This document shows, piece by piece, positions 37,525 through 49,170 of a DNA stretch of 64,000 nt. The stretch comes from Molossus alvarezi. Taxonomy: Eukaryota > Chordata > Mammalia > Chiroptera > Molossidae. A program made the position numbers and the translations under genes. Where the stretch lies: positions 28,114,708 to 28,178,707 of the forward strand of contig CM073896.1 in NCBI GenBank assembly GCA_037176705.1, given 5' to 3'. The notes beneath the pieces are model-generated. The model saw only the letters and a list, made by a program, of their open reading frames with translations, ran no database searches and had not been told where the DNA came from. How positions within the stretch are numbered: position 1 is the first letter of the stretch; every line of letters begins with the position of its first letter.

Positions 37525-37609
37525 GCCCTGGCTGGTTTGGCTCAGTGGTTGGAGCTTCGGCCTGCGGACTAGAGAGTCTCGGGTTCGGCTCCTGCAGGGG
37601 CACATACCA
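37525..37609 (+). mobile_element. Head-only short Ves SINE (copy 4), nested
   Basis: The intact tRNA-like head ends at GGGGCACATACC plus A. Its target duplication AAAATAAATAAATTCTT (37508-37524 and about 37610-37626) combines the tail and right flank of the older SINE, which proves the order of insertion. Confidence 0.95.
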
Positions 37610-37633
37610 AAAATAAATAAATTCTTAATAATT

Positions 37634-38343
37634 TTTAAATAGGGGACTCCACATTTTTGTTTTGTGCTGGGTCCCAAACTATGGAGCCAGTATTTTCTGC
37701 ATTAAAACATTTATAATAAGATCAAAACATAGCGTTTACTACTTTTTTCATGAATACCTTAGTTCTTTCAAACAGTTGTGTCCTGTTGTTTTATGATACT
37801 GGTACTTCCTTTGTCTCAAACTTATGTCCTTCTTTCCATTGTGTACTCTAATTTGGGGGGTGGCGTGTGTGCATGTCTTCTTCCCCAACAAAAATGTCAC
37901 CTCTGAGATCACATATGAGTTTACTTTTTATTGCATATAAAATTGTCAAGTAAATGTGCAGAAATGTTTGTAATTTTTTCTGAGTAATTGACACAAAATT
38001 CCCTTAACAGGAGAGGAGAGGGTGCAGATTTAAGAGAGGCAGCTTAGATGTGCGAATAAACTAAAGCTTAATGCTTCAGAACTCTTCTATTCTTTCCCTC
38101 ACCTCACAGGGTAGTGGAAAAACTTGTTTTCCAACTAAAACTCAGTTTCTTCTAATTTAAATGCTCTCACTTTTGTTTAAAGCAGCTCATTTGAGATAAA
38201 TTCTTAGTCCTTGAAAAGTTCTATGTCTCCTTCTCTGAGAGTGTACTTTGTCCTTCTGAAGGTAAGAGAACAGCCCTAAAAAACCTAAATAACAACAACA
38301 TAGATTTCTCTGGGCCAGGTACTATACTAATCAGTTTACATTT
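37634..38343. other. Unique sequence, no gene seen
   Basis: AT-rich. No repeat or coding evidence. Confidence 0.45.
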
Positions 38344-38357
38344 AAAATCTCATTTAT

Positions 38358-38596
38358 ACCCTGGCCCATTTGGCTCAGCAGTTAAAGCGTTGACCTGTGG
38401 ACAAAGAGTCCCGTGTTTGGTTCCAGCTAAGGGCATGTGCTTCAATTGCAGTTTGTCCCTGGCCCCAGTTGGGTTTGTGTGGGTGGCAACCAGTCGATGT
38501 GTCTTTCTCACATCGGTTTCTCTCTCTCTCTTCCTTCCTCTCTCTCCCTCCGACTCTATCTGGAGATAAATGCAAAAATGTCCGTGGGTGAGGATT
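38358..38596 (+). mobile_element. Ves-type SINE, younger subfamily
   Basis: The head CCCTGGCCCATTTGGCTCAG, linker AATTGCAGTTTGTCCCTGG, CT-rich body and GTCCGTGGGTGAGGATT end are present. The flanks AAAATCTCATTTAT and AAAATTCTCATTTAT form a near-exact target duplication. Confidence 0.92.
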
Positions 38597-38706
38597 AAAA
38601 AATTCTCATTTATTCTTCATAAAAATTCTATGAAGGTGTTACTATTGCTAATCTCTCAAAGGAATGAACTGTGGTTTAGAAATGTTAAACAATCAGCAAA
38701 TAGAGT

Positions 38707-38944
38707 CCTGGTAGGTTTGGCTCAGCAGTTGGAGCATTGGCCTGCAGATGGAAGGGTCTGGGTTGTAGGTTTGATCCCTGGCCCCAGTCGGGGTCATGCG
38801 GAGGCAACTATTCGATGTGTCTCTCTCATATAGATGTTTCTCTCTCTCTCTCTCCTTCTCTCTTCCTTCTACTCTATCTAAAAATTAATGGAAAAATGTT
38901 CTCAGGTGAGGATTAACAACAACAACACACACAGACACACATTT
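38707..38944 (+). mobile_element. Ves-type SINE with 11-bp target duplication
   Basis: The head through TTCTCAGGTGAGGATT is present, with an (AAC)n/(CA)n tail. GCAAATAGAGT flanks it at 38696-38706 and 38945-38955. It lies about 110 bp from the previous SINE, in the same orientation. Confidence 0.92.
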
Positions 38945-38955
38945 GCAAATAGAGT

Positions 38956-41349
38956 TGGGGGTACTGCAACCTGAGTTTAAGTGCCCCAAGACCCAGGTTA
39001 TTAACAGTATACTTTTCCCTCAGACATAAATGTTTACCTGATATCTTTCTTTAGCAAAATGTACAGCTGTCTCCATAGATGTGCTTCTTTCTAAACACAA
39101 CTGGGAAAAACAAAACATGTTGAAGCTGCCCATGGGAGTGCACACGGTGAGAACATAAGACAAGTCTCAATTAGGAAATTTAAAAGAAAGGCATTAATTA
39201 ACTGGGCAAGAGATATTTCCTACTTTCAGACCATCAAAAGCATGACATTTTCCCCTTGTGCTTCAAATTACCTGAGAGACTTATCTCCTGAAGGCAGCCC
39301 TAATCTACACAAATGACCATAGCCCTGAGAGCTTCCAAAGCGGATATGTGAAGATGGTTGACATTCAAAGTAGACAATGCAGAATGTGCTGCAGGAAGCA
39401 TTCAAAGTACAAATTAACTCATTTACTATGTCTGTGATCATCAAAGTAGCATGTTTAACCTTGTATAATATTTCTCCTGTTTTCCATAAACCACATTTTA
39501 GCATCTTTTTGGAGGATTATAACTAAAAGTCATTCCTAATATTGAAACACATTTTGGTTGAGGTGTATGACTGTTTTATTGGGACTTGCATCTTGGCAGC
39601 TAGTCTCTTCAGTTACATTTTTAAAGTAGGACAAGACTCTGAAAGAAAGCAAACCCTTCATCCTGAGTCCTGCAATGGAATTGGATATGCTGTGGTATCT
39701 CGCCGAGGCACATTTCCTTAAGCAAAATGTGTTTTTGCAGATGATTACTTTTGGTCACTTAGTGCTACCAAAAAACACTTATATTCTCTTTTCTGGTTCC
39801 TATAGGCCAGCTATCTAAAATTAAGTTAGAATATGCACATTTTGTAAGTAGAACAGACTTGATTTAAATACACCATGATAACTAATAATTTCTTCTTAAA
39901 AACATGCTGTGGTTGGCATAGACTCAGTGAAACCTCAGCCACAGTGTTTAAGAGTCATAATTTTTGGTTTCATTGTTATATAAAGACTCCTCAGATTGAA
40001 TTGTTTCTTTTTTATATATGTACAATAGGAGAAAATAGTAGCTCTCCTTTTCAGGATTATAAAACATCTTTTCATACATTAAAGCAACACTTTTCTATTT
40101 TGAATAGGTATAGGTTGTTTTTGCCTCTTGCCTTCCCACCCCCTCCAAGTTAGAATTAAAGATACTTTCTATCAGCAATGCCACATGATTAAGCCTACTA
40201 GAATTGAAATTCCTCTTGAACAATACAGTCCATGACTTAGTAGTTGATGATTTAGTTTGGGTGTCAAATATCAAGGACCTGATGATTCTGGGATGAGCTA
40301 TGTGCCCGACAAGTCCGTCTGTACTCAGCCGATGTCATATTCTCCAGTGATTTTAAATATCAATTTTCTCAAATTCTTCACTTACAGCTTTTAGTTCCTT
40401 CCTTGATTGTATCTCTTACATTTAACATTATACTTATTAGCAGACCTCATGCATTTGCAAGTGATCCATAGGCGTCCCAAAACCTTTATGCCAAATGTAA
40501 CAAATATAAGTATTTTTATAAAGTGGGTGGGCATTTTTTATGACAGCCTCTTGAACTATGATTTGGATCCACAATATATCTTAATATTTTTCACTAGTTT
40601 GTAAAGTTCTATTAAAAATCAAATAAGAAGCAACAATCAGGTTGAAACAGGGACTGTATTCAATGTATTTCAGAGAATCGGTTGATTCTATGTTTCTCTA
40701 ATGTCACATTTTCTTTCTGGTGTGCTGTCATTATCCTAACACATCTTTTCAAGTATACATCCCTGAGCAAGAAATCCACTAGTTAATTCAGAAAACTTTC
40801 ATAAAATCACCAAAACTTCTTAACAATGAAGGGAGAAGGGCAAATGAGTCTTATTTTCAACTTGTTCCTGTCCATACAAATGTCCAGTCATACAATTTTA
40901 GAGTTTAACAGCATTTTAAGCTTCTGAAAAATAAAATAAAAAGAAAGTTAATTTTTTTTGCACCAACTTTGCTTTAATCACTTACATATTTTTCCCTATT
41001 TTATCCCTTGTTTCTCCTCACTTTTTTCTTTCTCAGTCTTCCTCCACGCTGTCCACCTCTTCTTGCTGAATGTGCTCCCTGTGTCTCCTTTTCTTTTGTG
41101 TTAATGGTCAGTGTTAAACAAAATGTAATAACCCTTCTGGTTGATTGTCTTTGGCATGTGATCTTCTCTGGTTGGACAGGATAGGTCTGGCAACATTCAT
41201 ACAAGGATTAAATGAGAGGACACAAATATAATTCCACAAAATCTAGGTGCTAAATACATGTTCATTTTCCTCACCCTTCTGTAATCAACTTGTTTGAATT
41301 CCTGTTACTGATAGGGTTATAACAATTTATGAGGAAATGAGGGCTATTG
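38956..41349. other. Unique sequence, no gene seen; candidate regulatory cluster near 39360-39450
   Basis: This is a 2.4-kb repeat-poor stretch. Three WTCAAAG motifs (39364-39370, 39401-39407 and 39440-39446) fall within 83 bp, the consensus of TCF/LEF sites, next to CAAATTAACTC. No exon-like frame is evident. Confidence 0.4.
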
Positions 41350-41360
41350 ATGTATTTACT

Positions 41361-41603
41361 TTTTTTTTTTATCCTCACCTGAGGACATTTTTTGTTTAGA
41401 TAGAGTGGGAGGGAGAGAGAGGAAGAGAGAGAGAGAGAGAGAAACATCGACGTGAAAGGGACACATCGAGAGGCTGCCACCCGCACGACCTACCAGGGCC
41501 GGGGACAAACTGCAACCAAGGACGTGCCCTTAGCGGGAATCGAACCTGGGTCTCTCTGGACCGCAGGCCGACACTCTAACCGCTGAGCCAAACCGGCCAG
41601 GGC
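41361..41603 (-). mobile_element. Ves-type SINE, younger subfamily, minus strand
   Basis: A T-run, ATCCTCACCTGAGGACATTT, GA-rich body and the reverse complement of head and boxes ending AAACCGGCCAGGGC. The low divergence of its boxes suggests a recent insertion. It abuts a second minus-strand SINE. Confidence 0.93.
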
Positions 41604-41606
41604 TCC

Positions 41607-41834
41607 TTTTTTTTTTTTTTTAATCCTCACCCGAGGATGTTCTTTCATTCATTTTCAGACAGAGTGGGAGGGGGAGAGAGAGAGAGAGAGAAACATTGAT
41701 GTGAACAAGACATATTAATTGGTTGCCCCCCGCATGACCCTGACCACAGCCAAAGTGCCCTTGACCAGAATTGAACCTGTGACTCTTTGGCCTGCAGACC
41801 GATGCTATAGCCCCTGAGCCAAACCAGCCAGGGC
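41607..41834 (-). mobile_element. Ves-type SINE, minus strand, older partner of a tandem pair
   Basis: The same structure with more substitutions. Outer flanks TGTATTTACTTTT (41350-41362) and TATATTTACTTCT (from 41836) form one target duplication around the pair. This fits insertion of the younger SINE into the poly(T) end of this one. Confidence 0.92.
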
Positions 41835-42189
41835 TATATTTACTTCTTTTTGTATAAATTGTGTTACTTTGACTTCATGATTGCAGGTATAAATTCAATT
41901 GCTTAGATATTGCTTTAGAACCCACAGACTCATTTTATATGTTACATCTTTCATTTTATTTAAATGAAATTGTGAAGTTGAGTAGGTGAATATTACTATG
42001 ATTTATTAGTATAGAGAGGGGGTCAAAATGATTACATGCTACAGCTAGTGATTGACAAGCTGAATCCAAAAGTCAGGTCTCTTAACTTTTATTCAAATCC
42101 TGATTCTAATATTTAGTACATACTTAAAAATTAGAAACAGTGTTTATCATAATACGTGGTAGATGGTATTATATCATGGTTGCCAACAT

Positions 42190-42345
42190 AGCATAATAAC
42201 TAGGAGCATGAATTCTAGATCCAGGGTGTACAAGTCCCAACTTAGCCACTTATCAATTAAATAAACTTGGATAATTAACATCTGTTTTAGTTGGGAATAA
42301 TTATAATAAGTGAAAATTTAATGGTGTATAATGAAAATCCATTAC
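42190..42345 (+). repeat. MIR, plus strand
   Basis: AACTAGGAGCATGAATTCTAG, then CAACTTAGCCACTTATCAATT and AATAAACTTGGATAATTAAC follow the MIR consensus order. Confidence 0.7.
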
Positions 42346-42404
42346 CTTTGAGCTATAATCAGATATTTTACTTTTATTTGCTTTTTTTGAATGATAGCTA
42401 TATA

Positions 42405-42548
42405 TTAGCCACATTTTACAGATGAGGACATTTATTCTCAAGTAGTAAAAAATTCCATTCAAGTTAATACAACCCATACATGTTATAAAAAGTTTAAATG
42501 CAAATCTGTCTTCAAAGCCTATGTGATTTTCACTATACCAGGTGAGGG
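42405..42548 (-). repeat. MIR (or L2-like) fragment, minus strand
   Basis: ATTTTACAGATGAGGACATTT followed by CAAAGCCTATGTGATTTTCA and CACTATACCAGG is the antisense MIR order. Confidence 0.65.
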
Positions 42549-42549
42549 C

Positions 42550-43600
42550 ACGTAGGGTTAACCTAGTATTTTACTTTTCACATGAGCAAACTAGGTCCAA
42601 GGGAGAACACCCCCAAGTCCTAGAAATGTTGTGTAGTTAGTTCCACCCTAAAGTAACTCGGAACTCCTAAGTCATATTTCACTGCTTTCAGGGAACCAGG
42701 CTATGGCCGAAATAAGCATGTTTTTGTTTTCATTGTCCACAATCTTATGTTATTGCCACTGCTTTATTTATTTAAGACTTATTATAGAAAACAAGGAGAG
42801 AGAAATACATATTTTTTAATTAATGAGGCATTTGTTCTCTATATCTACAAATCCTAATGAAATGACAGGCAGACTAATACATAATTCATAGAAGCTAACA
42901 AATTACAGTGCATTTGCAAAAATGACCTGTTCCTTCCTGCTTATTTTCTGTGTGATGCATTAATGTCAAAAATAGCATAGTGGTAAGTATAGACCGCATA
43001 GTACAACAATATTGGGATACTGTATCGACAGAACCCATGCCAGAACTGCTGGCAGAGCAATCAGAGGGCTCACATCATTTTAAAATGAAGTCAAAAGATC
43101 AACCAAGCTTTTATTTCAGTAAATATGCTTTTATTCTTTTTAAAGCAAGTACCCAAAACTTTATTACTAGAAAAATCAATCAGATATTCCAAATTCAATT
43201 CTTAAATCCTAGAGAATGGGCATTCTTTAGGCGTTCAAGAATCACATGAACATGTTAAATATACGCACATATCACTAAGATACACATAAGTAAGAACTGT
43301 AAATGACTTTCAAAATGATGGATTTTCTGGTCTGCTCCTTGAAAAGACAGCATTAGCTATGAGAGAAAAGATTGTAGATGAGAAGAAAAGCCTTCTCTCA
43401 AGGTTACAGGGTAAGTTTTACTTTTATCATTGCCTTTCAGTCTGGGATGAGAACCCAGTAATGGCCTGGTTAACAGGACAGATTATGGATACCTCTGACA
43501 AAATGATAAGCTCTTAGACATGGGAAAAATACACAAAAATAAACATAAATGAAAAAATCAGATAATAAAGAAAAAATGTTTTAAATAATAAGCTATTTGG
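42550..43600. other. Unique sequence, no gene seen
   Basis: No repeat recognised. An 89-codon plus frame (42980-43249) lacks family features. Confidence 0.4.
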
Positions 43601-44310
43601 GCTCCATGGAAGTGTTACCAAAGAAATCAGTGGGTCCAATTTCCCTAACACTAGAGGGAGGGGGTTCTTGGGATACCACTAGAATAAAATTTTCAGAGGC
43701 CCCTATAGGAGAATGAGATGTGGTATTTTTGTGATTATATTCCTCAGGTTCCAAAGTCTCAGTTCCCTTGAGCCAGTCCTGAAAAAGGGACAGCTGTGGG
43801 TTTAGCAGAGCTAGAAGCAGGGCCAGTGTCCAGAGTTTTTGTTCTATGGTAGAGTTGAGTTCAGCAGAGCATCAGTTTGGATTCAGTTCATCAGTCCATT
43901 GTGTGGAGTCAACATGGCCACGGGCCACATGATCCAATGCACTCTCCTCCCCAACCCACAACAGGAGTCCCAAGAATGACAGGAGAACCAAGAGAGGGAG
44001 AGAAAGAGAGAACTTCCTTTGTTCAGTAGATTATATTCCTCAGATTTTGTGCCCTTGCAGTGGCCATTCCTATTCTGGCCACTGACTTGTTCCCAGATGT
44101 GACTGACAAACAAGCATCTTCCCACATCACCCAGACCCTTCCTCCAGTGATCTGCAGGGAATGGACCTGGAGGGTGCTCACTGCAGCTTCCTGGCAAAGC
44201 TGTATAAATGGTATGCCTTTGTTTTCTAGTCTCCCCTTTATTCCCTTTCTGTTAAATAATAACTGGGTTATTAAAATGGTACCAAGCATATGTCACTAAA
44301 GCTTGTAATA
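43600..44310. other. GC-richer unassigned block
   Basis: Frames of 104 and 88 codons on the minus strand (43883-44197 and 44023-44289) and 79 on the plus strand have no family resemblance. CTGTATAAATGG near 44202 and AATAAAGATAAAA near 44308 are suggestive of an LTR, but no termini are visible. It could be an ancient LTR or unique DNA. Confidence 0.3.
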
Positions 44311-45290
44311 AAGATAAAACATGTAATTGTTATCCTCCTCACATAATATTAGCCTGTAAAATGTATGGGTTGAAGAAATGTCCATTGATATTCTAAGCTG
44401 TATACTAGGACTCTGCCAGTGTGTGGCACTTGCCATGTATGGATATTCATTTCACTGTTATTAGACATTGGAGAAAAATACACATGAGTGTGCTTATCTG
44501 ATGAACAAGCTTCTTGTTATTTAAGATAATATGCTATACACATATCAAAACTGAGAGTTCTTGGTATTACAGTGACAAGATGGCCAGAGATAAAAACAGG
44601 AGAAAAACAAGTTTAATAACATGTATAACTCCTATATACATGGGAGAGACCCAGGCAAATTGATTAACTCCCTGTAATGGCAAGACATCACCTTAAATAC
44701 TATCTCCAGCTTATAACAAAATAAGATGTTGGAAAGCGGAGAGCAAACAATGAAAGGTTTTCAGGTAATGCACAGTGAAGGAGTGTATGGTTGTTACGTA
44801 GATTTCAGTCTCTACTTTCTCCAGTGATTAAGAGTTTCTGGAGATTTAGTCATCCTTCCCTTCCTGGTACAAAGAAGGAGAGTCTCCAACAAATAGAATT
44901 TTTCTTATAAATGCAAATATGTCTCACCTAAGGATAACTTTACTGGGTTTTCTGAGATTTTCCTATGTCTGCTGTTTCTTAAAAATAAACTCAAGATAAT
45001 CCTTGTACGAAAGAAGCATATTTTGGGATGGAAAATACTGTGCCCTTGCCTGTGAGTGCATTGACTGCACGGTAATTGTTAGATATATAACAAATTCTTT
45101 CAAAAAAACAAAGACACAGTTTCCAAAATTTAAAACTATAACATTTGTTTGGTCATATCCAGGTTCATAAACATGCATTGCCCAGAAGAACATGAATGTC
45201 TTCTGAGGCAAAATCATACAAATAGAATCAATCAATGAACACTGATTGGTCTTTTTGCTATTCAGGAGAAAGTGCTAGGTAATATGTGAA
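44311..45290. other. Unique sequence, no gene seen
   Basis: AT-rich. No repeat or coding evidence. Confidence 0.4.
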
Positions 45291-45295
45291 ATTAA

Positions 45296-45754
45296 TGTTA
45301 AAGAGAACAAAAAAACACAAACCCGAAATGGCACCATTATGCTGAAGCTTATGATACCAAACCTAGATTTAATACCCGACCTAACTGCTGTTTCAACCTC
45401 TCCCAGAAGCATCTACCAGTGTGAAAATTTCTGGTCAATACCAATGAGGCAATCTCTCACATGTCCGCCCCCTCTCCCCCAGTTCCTCCACAGAAACATA
45501 AGAGACTATCTGCATGATAAAATTCCTTGACATGCCCTTCCTCCCCAAAGATGCTCTGGTCTAAAAATAATCCTTCATTTTCTTTTGTTAATAGTTCCCT
45601 TGCCCCACCCTTCTTTTTATGAAAACTTTCTATTTTTTCACAATGCCTCTGAGCTCCCTTTTAGTTGTTAGATAAGCTACTGCCTGATTCACAAATTGCT
45701 TGATAAAGTCAATTAGATCTTCACCTTTACTTGGTTGAATTTTGTTTTTTAACA
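45296..45754 (+). repeat. Probable solo ERV LTR
   Basis: ACCATTATGCTGAAGCTTAT, GGTCTAAAAATAATCCTTCA, CAATGCCTCTGAGCTCCC, and the terminal TTGAATTTTGTTTTTTAACA match the order of an old mammalian ERV LTR ending in CA. The expected AATAAA reads GATAAA. No internal region is attached. Confidence 0.55.
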
Positions 45755-45959
45755 ATAGTGATAGAAGTGTCCTCTCCTCCTCTTGAAGACCTACCAGTCC
45801 TATGGGAAGATATAATGCATGCATTGAAAATAGGGAATAGAGAAACCCGGGCAGCAGCCAGAAATCCTATTGCTAGGTTCTCTAAACAGGGAAACAGACA
45901 GACAGCTGAACAAACTGGCACAGCAATTTAGAGCAGATACAGGAGGCTGCTTCCCTAGA

Positions 45960-46620
45960 GATAACATCTAGGCCTCAGTTGTATTTTGGCTCCAGGCCCA
46001 GAAGAGTAACAAAGCCGGGTGGGTGACACCAGGACCAGCTTCAAGGACACCCTGCCCTGGCACTGACCAATCAATGAAGACCATGACCCTGAAAGAATAT
46101 GATTAGAAAACTGATGAATATTCTGCTGAAACTGTCCCCTGAGATCTCACCTAAAATTCCCACCTGCAAGAGAAGAATAAAAGCCTCAAGACAAAGGACC
46201 CAGTGTGCGCTCTTCTCCTGGGGAGCAGCCTGTGCCATTTCCTTTCCCCTCTTCTTCCCTCTCTTCTTCCTCCACAGGCATGCATCTTCTAAACACTAAG
46301 GGTCCCCATGAGACTTGTGAGACTTGCAACCAGGAAAACAAGCGGCAATGGCAGCTCATTCCAGGCTAATCCCCTGAACCTGCCCCCAACGCCCCTTTTC
46401 TGTGACTTCCCAGAGAGCTAAGACCGCCCAGCCTAGGCTCTCCCGTTTTTCCTTCTATGCCAAACCCTCCCTTGTTTTGCTGTCTCCAGCTTTAATAAAT
46501 GTTCCCTCATAGTCACCTGGACTTGTGTTATGATACTTTTCCTGCATGATGTCAAGAACCCACACACTAACAGCTGGCCCTAGGCAGACCTGATCAGGGC
46601 CAGGTCCTCTGTCTGGTAAC
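45960..46620 (+). repeat. Probable solo ERV LTR (class I-like)
   Basis: ACTGACCAATCAATGAAGAC (CCAAT), AGAAGAATAAAAGCCTC (TATA), a CT-rich R region, CAGCTTTAATAAATGTTCCC (polyadenylation signal) and an end at TCTGGTAACA form a full U3-R-U5 order. The left end is uncertain, and no provirus body is attached. The initiation context for any frame is absent. Confidence 0.6.
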
Positions 46621-46713
46621 ATAAAGAGTAGAAAATATTGTGGAAGTAAGGTTTAGACTGTAGAATGTTTAGCTTAACACTTCCAAACAACAGGGGGATA
46701 CTTTTGAGTGAGT

Positions 46714-47193
46714 TGGTACATTCATTTCTTATTGTTGCTGTAAAAAAATTACCACAAACTTAAAAATAATATAAATCTTTTATCTTACAGTTGTGGAAAC
46801 AGAAAGACAGAAATGGGTCTCATGGGCTAAAATCAAGATTGACAGGGCTGGTTCCCACTGAGGCTCTAAGGTAGAATCCATTTAATTGTCTTTTCCAGCT
46901 TCTAGATGCTACCTGCATTCCTTAGCCTATGGCCCCCTCCTCCATCTTCAAGGCACATCACTACAACCTCTGCTGGGTCATCAGAGCTCTTTTCTGACTT
47001 AGACCCTCTCGTCTCCCTCTTACAAAGACCTCTGTAGTGGTTTTGCCTTGATAATCCAGCATAATCTTTCTATCTCAGGATTCTTAACTTAATCACATCT
47101 GCAAATTTTCTTTGCCATGTAAGGTATTATATTCACAGTTTCCAGGGATTAAGACATGGGCACATTTAGGGGACCATTTTTCGATCAACCACA
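46714..47193 (-). mobile_element. MLT1-type MaLR LTR, minus strand
   Basis: GTTGCTGTAAAAAAATTACC, GAAATGGGTCTCATGGGCTA, TCCATCTTCAAGGCACATC and the terminal CGATCAACCACA match the antisense MLT1 order. It is the same family as 34376-34886 and independently diverged. Confidence 0.85.
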
Positions 47194-47309
47194 GATTTGA
47201 ACTCATGCACAGTGATCTAAAATTTAAGTGCCTAAATCCTGTAAATCCTGTGCTACATTCAGAGGTTCTAGAAGTCATGCTTTTTGAGGGACAGTCATTT
47301 TACTAATAA

Positions 47310-49170
47310 ATATTTTTCAGCAACTAGTATATGCCTAACAAAGTGGTCTATGCTGGAGATAAAGAGTTATATAAATCCAATTCCTGTTTTTAAAGAAATC
47401 TCAATCTAGTGTTGTTTTTTAGAACCTTTTCATCACGCTCCATTATATGAAGAGTACCTTACTGTACAATGCAGTTCACATACACATCTTGTATATGTGT
47501 GTGTCTGAAGTAAAATTTCACAAAACAATTTTCAGCCTAGTAAGACTATAGTATTTTCTATTATATCCTCTTTATTTAAAGAAAAATGTGTTCATCTCAA
47601 CTCTCTAATGTGCTTTTTTTTTTTTTGATTCAACAGATAGGTAATTAAATATATAAAATGTCTACTGATCTTATAGTTAAAACAGACAGCTACATGTATA
47701 ATAGTGTAATATAGTATCCAGGCATTTTATTAAAGGTAAATCTTAAAGGTGAATAAACATTTGCAGTCACAGTCAATGGGTGGACTAGTCGACGCAAAAG
47801 AAGTAAAACCCAAAGATATTAGCAAAAGTGGTATATATAGGAAACTTCAGTCTTGAGTTCTAAATAGCTGGCAATGAGTATACTTTGAAGCTTGTGAGGA
47901 GATGAGACAAAAAGTAAGCTAGACAGATGAAATAATCTTGGGCATGTTTGAAGGCCTTTCATTCATTCATTCAGGTTCTACCTGGTATGTGGTCCAGTTA
48001 GATTTAGATTGGGAGTAAAGTGATGAATGAATTTTCTCTCAAGGAGCTTATATTCTAGCATTTGACTTATCTTTTAAACAATGATAAGAAATTCAAATTT
48101 TATTAAATGGGAAAAGGTTAAATCACTGAAAAATTTTATGCGGAAGAAAAACATGATGATACTAGTATTTGTAAAAGATAACTATACTTGAGAATGGACT
48201 TAGTCTGCACACGTAAAAACATCATGTCTAGCGAGAAATAGAACTAGGCCATATCAGTGGTATGGTATCTTAGCGTGAACAGATGTTTGAAATAGTAGAT
48301 AGAATTTATAGGATGTTGAGATTAAATATGAGAGTTGTGGGAAAAGAGAAATGGAAGATAATTTGGTTTTTGTGTGTGTGTGTGTTTTTGTTTTGTTTTT
48401 TTGGTGAGCTGGTAGAAGGAAGCACCCAGCATTTAATGAGGAAGGACATGCACATTAGAAGAAATTTTATGATAATGGATACTAATTTGATAATAAAAAT
48501 CAAATGCATATACACAGGAAACAGAAGAATATGTACATCTGGGTCACAGGAGACCAATGGGAGTTCATTGTGTATTGTTAGATGAAGGTGACATTTTAGC
48601 CCATGAAGTTAGTATAAATCCCCCAGGAAAAGCAAATAAAGAAATGAGAGATTCCTATAGTTGGCATCATTTAAAGAACAATCAGGATGGGATTAACCAG
48701 AGAATTTTGTCATGGGGGTTCCACTCCCATTATATAATATGTAATATTTAATATATCATATATAGTTGTGTGATAAAAAAAAAAGCTTTGAGATTATATG
48801 GATTGTATAAAAGTGGATCCAAGAGGTTATACAAGAAGTGGTCAAACCAACTTGGTTATCAGAATACCTCTGAGAACATTAATTGAGATGATATCATAGA
48901 ATAATAAGGGTGGTGGACAAATTTCAGTGGATTGAAGAATGAAGGAGTAAAGGGTGTTGAAATGGAGATTGTAGCCCTAGTGTACATAAACTGGCCTTTG
49001 AAGGAGAGATAAGAGGGACTTGCTATGAAGGGAGCATGGTGTAGAAGGTTTTCATTTTTAAGAGGGCAGCAAGTTAGAAGTGTTTTTTGTTTTGGGAAGA
49101 AAAATGTGGGAGTCAGCCTAGAGATGTTTAATGAAGTGGATGAATAGGTGCAAGGGGAGCAAGAACACAG
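47310..49170 (+). repeat. Long ancient mammalian interspersed repeat (L2/CR1-like, family uncertain)
   Basis: CAACTAGTATATGCCTAACA followed by GGAGATAAAGAGTTATATAA at the left, a second CAAGGAGCTTATATTCTAGC near 48040, then GAAGAAAAACATGATGATAC, GAGAATGGACTTAGTCTGC, GACCAATGGGAGTTCATTG and CCTTTGAAGGAGAGATAAGAG. These follow the order of a common old mammalian repeat that I associate with L2-class LINEs. It is heavily diverged, with no open frame. Confidence 0.5.

Noticed and set aside
43883..44289. Overlapping minus-strand frames of 104 and 88 codons
   Set aside because: No family resemblance, no splice or start context, and the block has LTR-like signals instead.
45296..46620. An intact endogenous provirus between two LTR-like segments
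   Set aside because: The two LTR-like blocks are of different types, only about 200 bp apart, and no gag, pol or env-like frame lies between them.
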